From Bdellovibrionia bacterium (lineage in GTDB: Bacteria > Bdellovibrionota > Bdellovibrionia > Bdellovibrionales > JAGQZY01), in NCBI GenBank assembly GCA_030424665.1, contig JAUHWN010000007.1:1-56222 (forward strand): 56,222 bases of DNA. Reading direction: 5' to 3'. The position numbers and the translations under genes are program-made. Shown here piece after piece: positions 51,802 through 56,222 of this stretch; the stretch's first letter is position 1, and each line of letters begins with the position of its first letter. Below the pieces are notes generated by a model. The model saw only the letters and a list, made by a program, of their open reading frames with translations, did not search any database and was not told where the DNA came from.

Positions 51802-52989
51802 CTATTTTTTCTCTAGTCCCCATGTCTTGATAAGTTCTTTGTAAATTGCTTCACCAAGGACGACCTTTCCACTGTGATTAGTGTGAATATGATCGATATA
51901 AATATCCTTTCGATAATTATCGAGAGACGATCGCATGTCGACTATGTTGAGCCCTTCTTCTTTGAGGGATAAAAGCTTTTCGTATAGATTCCCAATGAGT
52001 TCTTTGTCCATATCTTTGCCGATAACTCTTCGGTCTTGATCAGTAAGAGACTCTTTAAAGGCAGGTACCGGCTGTAATAAAAATGCGTATTTTTGCTTCT
52101 TACTTTCTGCGAGAGTTGCCATTCCTTTCAGGTAAGACTTATAAATTTTAATGTTGATCTCATTTTTCTTTTCGTCAGACCACTCTTTTGGATAGGGTTT
52201 GAACGGAGCTTCGTAAAAATCAAGTTCCAAGTTTTTTTTAGGAACGGAAAAATCCGCAATTGTGAAAAGGATATAAGAATATTTGGCAATTTTTAGCTGT
52301 TGAAGAATTTTAGAAAAAGCAAAGCCCATTCTTCTTATTAAAATTTTAATACCCCTTTGCCGAGCCTCACCGACTTTCTGATCCCAAAGCGCAGGAGGGT
52401 AGGCGAAGTGTTGGTGCAACTTAAAGTTGTTGCGCTCATTATAGCCCTCAAGACTCACAACGGCGTCTACAAATTCAGAAAAGTAACTATAGATATTAAA
52501 TTGCATGGGTTGCTGGCCACCTGCGATTGCAAAACTGACGAGTTTAAAGGGTTTCCCATTGGGCGACTTAAAATTTTCGTTGAGTTTATTCTCAATTTGT
52601 CTTTTGAAGTATTCCTGAAAAAAAAGGCCTTCCGTGACGGAACCTCCCAAAAAGAGGACAACGTAGTAGTTTTCTCGGTCATCGAAGTTAAACGGAGGGC
52701 TTACAAAACCAAGGTCATTAGTGGTCATATTAAATTGGTTGCAATGGCCATTTTTCTTGTAATTGAAAAAATACAGCGGATGGAGCTTGGTCGAATCGGC
52801 CCATCGACAGAGTGGATTTTCGGGGTCGAAGTCGGTTGTGATTGTCGAAAAGAGGGTCCATGGAGCGAGAAGCTCCCCCTTCTTAATGGCATAAAATGAG
52901 CCAAGTGCCAGTTCTATAATGAGAAAGGCTATAAGGCCTGTCATTAGATAGAAAGTTAGAGTTCTTATTCGGCTTCGAGGAGAGGGCAT
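51802..52989 (-). CDS. Membrane-anchored SGNH/GDSL-type hydrolase
   Basis: A single N-terminal membrane segment (about residues 11-33) is followed by an extracytoplasmic domain. FLGGSVTEG contains candidate nucleophile Ser117 (block I), FAIAGGQQPMQ fits block II, and DHIHTNHSG near the end gives the Asp366/His369 pair of block V. Such enzymes add or remove acyl groups on glycans (for example in alginate or peptidoglycan acetylation) or act as esterases. With the sulfatase-like gene on the opposite side of the island it suggests that envelope glycans are handled here, but it may simply be a flanking gene. Confidence 0.8.
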   Translation of the reverse strand: MPSPRSRIRTLTFYLMTGLIAFLIIELALGSFYAIKKGELLAPWTLFSTITTDFDPENPLCRWADSTKLHPLYFFNYKKNGHCNQFNMTTNDLGFVSPPFNFDDRENYYVVLFLGGSVTEGLFFQEYFKRQIENKLNENFKSPNGKPFKLVSFAIAGGQQPMQFNIYSYFSEFVDAVVSLEGYNERNNFKLHQHFAYPPALWDQKVGEARQRGIKILIRRMGFAFSKILQQLKIAKYSYILFTIADFSVPKKNLELDFYEAPFKPYPKEWSDEKKNEINIKIYKSYLKGMATLAESKKQKYAFLLQPVPAFKESLTDQDRRVIGKDMDKELIGNLYEKLLSLKEEGLNIVDMRSSLDNYRKDIYIDHIHTNHSGKVVLGEAIYKELIKTWGLEKK

Positions 52990-53050
52990 GGGTAAATACT
53001 AGCATAGAGAGATGCCTCTAAGTATCTAATATTAGACGAAGATCTTGAGA

Positions 53051-53149
53051 TTAGAAAATGACGGTTGTGGCTTGAATCAAGGCAATTGAAGTCGCAAACG
53101 CGACGAGTGCGAGGATGAGTACTTTGCGGGCCGTTCCGACTGCTTCCAT
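53051..53149 (-). CDS. Small hydrophobic peptide, 32 residues
   Basis: ATG 53149 has an excellent ribosome-binding site (AGGAG, seven bases before the start). The product has a short polar N-terminus (MEAVGTARK) and one membrane helix (VLILALVAFATSIALIQA), ending TTVIF, then TAA. It lies alone in the 327-base gap between the SGNH hydrolase and rnpB. Bacterial small membrane proteins of this size often modulate larger membrane proteins; no homologue is recognised. It has no Cys, and no core-peptide motif that would mark it as a radical-SAM substrate. Confidence 0.55.
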   Translation of the reverse strand: MEAVGTARKVLILALVAFATSIALIQATTVIF

Positions 53150-53282
53150 AAATTTACTCCTGAATACGTTCTACATTGTCTTTATCGGTCATTCGTCGAG
53201 GTCCTAAAGGAATTTTGGGAAAACTTAATGAATATATAAGTTCATGAAAATACGCTATTTTTTGAAAATTTTCCGGAGAGCT

Positions 53283-53310
53283 ATGAAAGTGAGCTGAATT
53301 CGTTTATAAA
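53283..53310 (+). promoter_or_regulatory. Promoter of rnpB
   Basis: ATGAAA (4/6), a 16-nt spacer and TATAAA (5/6) end seven bases before the predicted 5' end of the RNA at 53317. Confidence 0.6.
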
Positions 53311-53316
53311 GGTTCT

Positions 53317-53680
53317 CTGGTTTGAAAGGAAATCGCTTCAACCTTCGGGTTTGAGAGGAAAGTCCGGACTTCATAAGGCAGTGCAAAGGGTAACGCCCTT
53401 CCATCGAGAGATGAGGACCAGTGGAACAGAGAGAATGTCCAGAGCTATGATCTTAATGCTGGGAACGGGAAGCATTTTGGGAGTTGCTGGAGTGAAAACA
53501 GCTAAACTCTGCACGGAGCAAGATCAAATAGGGAAGCGCTTGAGTGTCGCCTGCACAAGCTTCCGGGTAAGATCGCACGAGCTCGAAAGTAATTGAGAGC
53601 CCAGATGAATGGTTTCTAAAGTTTAATTTGCCAGAATTAAATGGAACAGAATCCGGCTTAATGAAAACCAGTTTTGGCTT
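53317..53680 (+). ncRNA. rnpB: RNase P RNA (bacterial type A)
   Basis: This is the catalytic RNA of RNase P, which trims tRNA 5' leaders. The universal segments are present in order: GAGGAAAGTCCGGAC, GGAACAGAGAG, a segment around AAACTCTGCACGGAGCA ending CAAATAGGG, AGATGAATGG and ACAGAATCCGGCTTA. P1 can form between CTGGTTT (53317-53323) and AAACCAG (53665-53671). P3 is a CTTCAACC/GGTTTGAG stem with a TTCG loop. An open frame at 53351-53596 is inside the RNA and not a gene. The exact ends are estimated from P1. Confidence 0.95.
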
Positions 53681-53683
53681 TGT

Positions 53684-53722
53684 AGGGGCTCTTTAAGAAA
53701 TTAAAGGGCCCCTCATCTTTTT
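53684..53722. terminator. Terminator of rnpB, shared with the convergent gene
   Basis: AGGGGCTCTTTAA / TTAAAGGGCCCCT is a 13-bp stem (one G-U) with a GAAA loop, followed by CATCTTTTT. The stop codon of the minus-strand gene begins in its 3' arm, so the stem probably acts in both directions. Confidence 0.85.
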
Positions 53723-54975
53723 CCGATAGTCCAATATTTTTCAAACTCAGGAAAGACTTTTAGGAAATCGGTTTTTCTTTGTGTGTCCAAAAAATTCACG
53801 GTTTCAAAGAGCTCTTTAAAAAGTTTTAAATCGTAGTCACCGTCATTTAGAATTTGCGCGATTTGATTTTTAATCGGAATAAGAGACTCTCCGGCATTTG
53901 CATCATAGTATTCATATAAGTCTTTAAGTAACTCTTGGCTGCTAGATTTTAAAGTAAAAAAATCGGGACTGAAGCAATGATTAATAATGATATTATCTGG
54001 CTTCCACTTTTGTTCTAAATATTTATAAGTATCAATAGCGTGGAAGCTATTGAGTATAAACACTGATTGGAAAACCTGTAGATTTAGATTGGGATTCATC
54101 TGACTTTGATAATCTTTGAGCTTAAACCAATTTGTTTCAATCTGTTGCCAATTAGTACCAGAGCGTATGTATTCGGCGCGAGCCCCGATCGCATCGATGC
54201 TAGCGCTAAATGCGACGTCTTTAAAATCTTTAATCAGTGAAAGAAAGTCGTAGTTGTTTAAACTGAGGCGGCTAAGCTTAGTACTCACCGAAATTGAAAC
54301 ATCAAATCTCTTTAGCTCCCTTAGGCGTTCAAGTATTTGGTAATTTTCTTCGATGAGTAGGGGCTCACCGCCAGAAATATTAATATGGCTAACATTGGGT
54401 ACGACCTCCTCTAGAATTGAATCGATCGGAAGGCTGGTTTTCCAAACTTTCTTATCCGTAGGCTCCCATGAAAGGGAGTTCGGATTAAAATATTTTACGT
54501 TTGATTCGATAAGCTTCTTTTCGTCAAACCAGGAGCTGCTATTCTCGAAGCTACAGAAATGACACTTAAAATTGCACAAATTTGAAAATCGAATATCACA
54601 GTACCGAAACCTGGGAGTTATCGTACCATCATCTTTGGTTTCGAGAACCAAAGGCAATTCGCCGGCGACGAGGTGATTGAGTCGATTTCGATGGCTTGTT
54701 ATGCCTAATCGTTCAGGTGAAAAACAAGCTCTCTCACATGAAGGGTGAATATCTCCTTTAAGCATATTTTTTCGGAGCGCTTTAAACTCCTTAGAGTTGA
54801 CAATTTCATTGGGCGTTAATCCATTGACTCCAGTGAGTGGCTCATTGAATACACAGCAGGGCTGGGAGTGATCAAAACCATTTGAATAGAGACCTGCCCA
54901 CGGAGCTATACAAAAATGCTCACCAAATTCTTTTAGATAAGGGTCATCAATATTCATTGGTAATTTCAATTTCAT
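53713..54975 (-). CDS. Radical SAM protein with N-terminal twitch domain (copy 14)
   Basis: Auxiliary cysteines: CIAPW (Cys22), PCCVF (Cys40-41) and CERAC (Cys80/84, CxxxC). Core CNFKCHFC (Cys134/138/141). The GGEP region is ISGGEPLL. The tail LDTQRKTDFLKVFPEFE is a full signature match. It is a paralogue of 48993-50213 and the only radical-SAM gene beyond rnpB in the window. It overlaps by 29 bases the 3' end of the nucleotidyltransferase-like gene upstream, so the two should be co-translated; activation of a sugar followed by a radical step on the nucleotide sugar would make sense. Confidence 0.9.
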   Translation of the reverse strand: MKLKLPMNIDDPYLKEFGEHFCIAPWAGLYSNGFDHSQPCCVFNEPLTGVNGLTPNEIVNSKEFKALRKNMLKGDIHPSCERACFSPERLGITSHRNRLNHLVAGELPLVLETKDDGTITPRFRYCDIRFSNLCNFKCHFCSFENSSSWFDEKKLIESNVKYFNPNSLSWEPTDKKVWKTSLPIDSILEEVVPNVSHINISGGEPLLIEENYQILERLRELKRFDVSISVSTKLSRLSLNNYDFLSLIKDFKDVAFSASIDAIGARAEYIRSGTNWQQIETNWFKLKDYQSQMNPNLNLQVFQSVFILNSFHAIDTYKYLEQKWKPDNIIINHCFSPDFFTLKSSSQELLKDLYEYYDANAGESLIPIKNQIAQILNDGDYDLKLFKELFETVNFLDTQRKTDFLKVFPEFEKYWTIGKR

Positions 54976-56222
54976 CTTCTGTGTCTTTTAATTTAATAGA
55001 GCAATTTGAAAGTTTACCATCTCGAACAAATTGTTTTAGTTTTAGGAATTTCGAAGTTTCATTCACAACTTTTATGGATCCGATGAGCTCCATTCCTTCG
55101 AAACAAACGGGGCCCTCAACCCTGAGTTGAGAGAGTTCTTTTAGAGAAGAATTTTGAAATGCATTCATGCATGAATTCACGTCGTCATAGTCTATGGTAC
55201 CACTGGGGTCCTCAAGTGATACTTCAGTCTGAAGCCCGGGATTTTCGTCGACCAATCGAAATTCTTTCAAAGAAAAACGATCCGAATAGAATTTGTGGAC
55301 AAAATCAAAAGCCGATTTAATTGGGCAAAAGACTTTGAATCGATCGCTTGGTTCGACGTTTAGAATACCCAAAAGGCTTTCATCCTTGGCTCTTTTAAAT
55401 TCCCGATTGAGATGGAGAACAACTGAACCCATAGCGCCTTCAAGTTGCGTAAACTCTTCAGATTGTGAGTTTTTCTTTTTGTTCTTGATCAATTGCGGAC
55501 TCATTACATCTTGAAGATTTAGTTCATTTTCATCTCTTCTCAGTAGTTCTAGCTTTTTTCGAAGGAGATCATTATTTATGAGAACAGTGTTGGTATTGAA
55601 AAAGCTAGGACCATCATTTTTTCTTAAACCCAGTTTTGAAAATAGCTCAAGTTGTCCGCTCTGCTCAGCCTGCGCCTTTTCAACAATTGAGAGCGAAGAC
55701 TGCTCACTATCATTTAGAAGACAGATTTGACCGCCTTTTTTATCAATAGAGGTTTTAGTTGTTGTAATCATAAGTATCGGAAAATTCTGTTGCGAGAACC
55801 AGTCAATGATTTCAAGTGGAGGTAAGGAATTGAGATCTTCTCCATTGCCTATAACAGAAATTCCCTGAGGCGAATTTTTAAATAATTTATTTATCCAAGT
55901 GTAGGCAAAGAAACCATGTCCTCCAGGAGCTGTTTGATGATCGACAAGATCATCACCCATGAGAGTAGGTAGCCTATTTTGAACAATCTCATTATCGATG
56001 ACGGTACCTTGAGGGCCTTTTTTTCTCGTCAATTCTTTAATTAACTCAAAGGTATCATCACTCATCTGAGGGTAGAAAATAATGTCTCGATGATCCACTT
56101 TGTTAAGGCTTTCTATTTGTTTGACCAAAAGATCGAAAATGGAATTCTTTGTTGATTGCACAAACAAATCAGTACTTTTTGTTCCCAAAGAGTTTCTACC
56201 TGAGTGCTGGCTTAAATGGCTT
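54947..56222 (-). CDS. UGP-family (UDP-sugar pyrophosphorylase-like) nucleotidyltransferase, 5' end outside window
   Basis: The frame stays open to the window edge (…GRNSLGTKSTDLF), so the N-terminus is missing; an internal TTG at 56188 is not convincing. Matches to the eukaryotic-type UTP-glucose-1-phosphate uridylyltransferase family are: SLGTKST near the edge (cf. the L-G-T...G-P-K-S loop), IFDLLVKQIESLNK, APGGHGFFAYTW (cf. PPGHGD), ISVIGNGEDLNSLPPLEI (cf. NxDNLG), FFNTNTVLINNDLL, QLEGAMGSVV (cf. QLExAMG) and FKVFCPIKSAFDF (cf. PVKxxxDL). The C-terminus ends in beta-helix-like sequence. Asn-Gly-Glu-Asp replaces the usual Asn-x-Asp-Asn in the metal-binding loop, so the substrate may differ. 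It likely supplies an activated sugar to the radical-SAM partner downstream. Confidence 0.75.
   Translation of the reverse strand, partial: SHLSQHSGRNSLGTKSTDLFVQSTKNSIFDLLVKQIESLNKVDHRDIIFYPQMSDDTFELIKELTRKKGPQGTVIDNEIVQNRLPTLMGDDLVDHQTAPGGHGFFAYTWINKLFKNSPQGISVIGNGEDLNSLPPLEIIDWFSQQNFPILMITTTKTSIDKKGGQICLLNDSEQSSLSIVEKAQAEQSGQLELFSKLGLRKNDGPSFFNTNTVLINNDLLRKKLELLRRDENELNLQDVMSPQLIKNKKKNSQSEEFTQLEGAMGSVVLHLNREFKRAKDESLLGILNVEPSDRFKVFCPIKSAFDFVHKFYSDRFSLKEFRLVDENPGLQTEVSLEDPSGTIDYDDVNSCMNAFQNSSLKELSQLRVEGPVCFEGMELIGSIKVVNETSKFLKLKQFVRDGKLSNCSIKLKDTEDEIEITNEY

Noticed and set aside
52357-52899. 180-codon plus-strand frame opposite the SGNH hydrolase
   Set aside because: The opposite strand encodes a recognisable enzyme with catalytic motifs and a membrane anchor; the plus frame has none.
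53351-53596. Open frame of 81 codons on the plus strand
   Set aside because: It lies entirely inside conserved segments of the RNase P RNA; those bases are explained by RNA structure.
22328-56222. RiPP (peptide natural product) cluster interpretation
   Set aside because: Radical-SAM/SPASM genes often mature peptides, but I found no short precursor gene with a leader and repeated core next to any of them. The only small peptide gene (53051-53149) is a plain membrane helix, and the partner genes look like small-molecule or sugar enzymes.
1-56222. CRISPR arrays, insertion sequences, integrases and attachment sites
   Set aside because: No regularly spaced repeats, transposase or recombinase motifs or tRNA-end duplications were seen on reading the window; an att duplication search by computer was not possible.

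Overview
The window is an AT-leaning stretch of a Gram-negative bacterial chromosome. Four things point to a Bdellovibrionota-like or other deltaproteobacterial relative: the rpsU-yqeY-dnaG-rpoD order, a relaxed lipoprotein signal (FNNC), many exported proteins of unknown function, and a Ser/Thr-kinase-like protein with a C-terminal extension. This assignment is an inference; no 16S gene is present. No integrase, transposase, IS element, phage gene or CRISPR array was seen.

Left part (1-21.8 kb), ordinary chromosome. In order: a 5'-truncated gene, a putative lipoprotein, a PPDK/PEP-synthase-like phosphotransferase overlapping a membrane-anchored PQQ-type beta-propeller, a rhomboid-like membrane protein, an exported protein with one CxxCH haem motif, tRNA-Ser(GGA), an exported pentapeptide-repeat protein, two exported unknowns, tadA, the macromolecular-synthesis operon (rpsU, yqeY-like, dnaG, rpoD), a degenerate Ser/Thr kinase with a membrane anchor, a tRNA with anticodon CAT, and a membrane sulfatase-like hydrolase.

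Right part (about 22.3-56.2 kb), the striking region. It is packed with radical-SAM (rSAM) enzymes. Fourteen share one architecture: an N-terminal twitch/SPASM-like auxiliary-cluster domain (C...CC...CxxC or CxxxC), then a CxxxCxxC radical-SAM core with a GGEP motif, then a tail that often ends like D-x-x-R...F-P-E-L. Two more rSAM cores are encoded apart from their auxiliary-cluster domains. In one pair the domain order is twitch then rSAM; in the other it is rSAM then SPASM. Interleaved are an amidinotransferase of the glycine/inosamine-phosphate family, a fold-type-I PLP enzyme, two aspartyl/asparaginyl-beta-hydroxylase-like proteins, two other putative Fe(II)/2OG oxygenases, and three stand-alone copies plus one fused copy of an unrecognised domain with a Rossmann-like signature. 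At the right edge is a UDP-sugar-pyrophosphorylase (UGP-family) protein. rnpB, an SGNH hydrolase and a 32-residue membrane peptide gene sit inside the right flank.

The genes run in short alternating-strand blocks with almost no spacers: 4-86 nt overlaps, stop codons abutting ATG, and convergent overlaps. No RiPP precursor, NRPS or PKS gene is visible. My working inference is a pathway that builds or tailors a complex small molecule or surface glycan carrying amino/guanidino groups. It would use many paralogous radical enzymes plus oxygenases on related substrates. The pathway, substrate and product are not established by the sequence.
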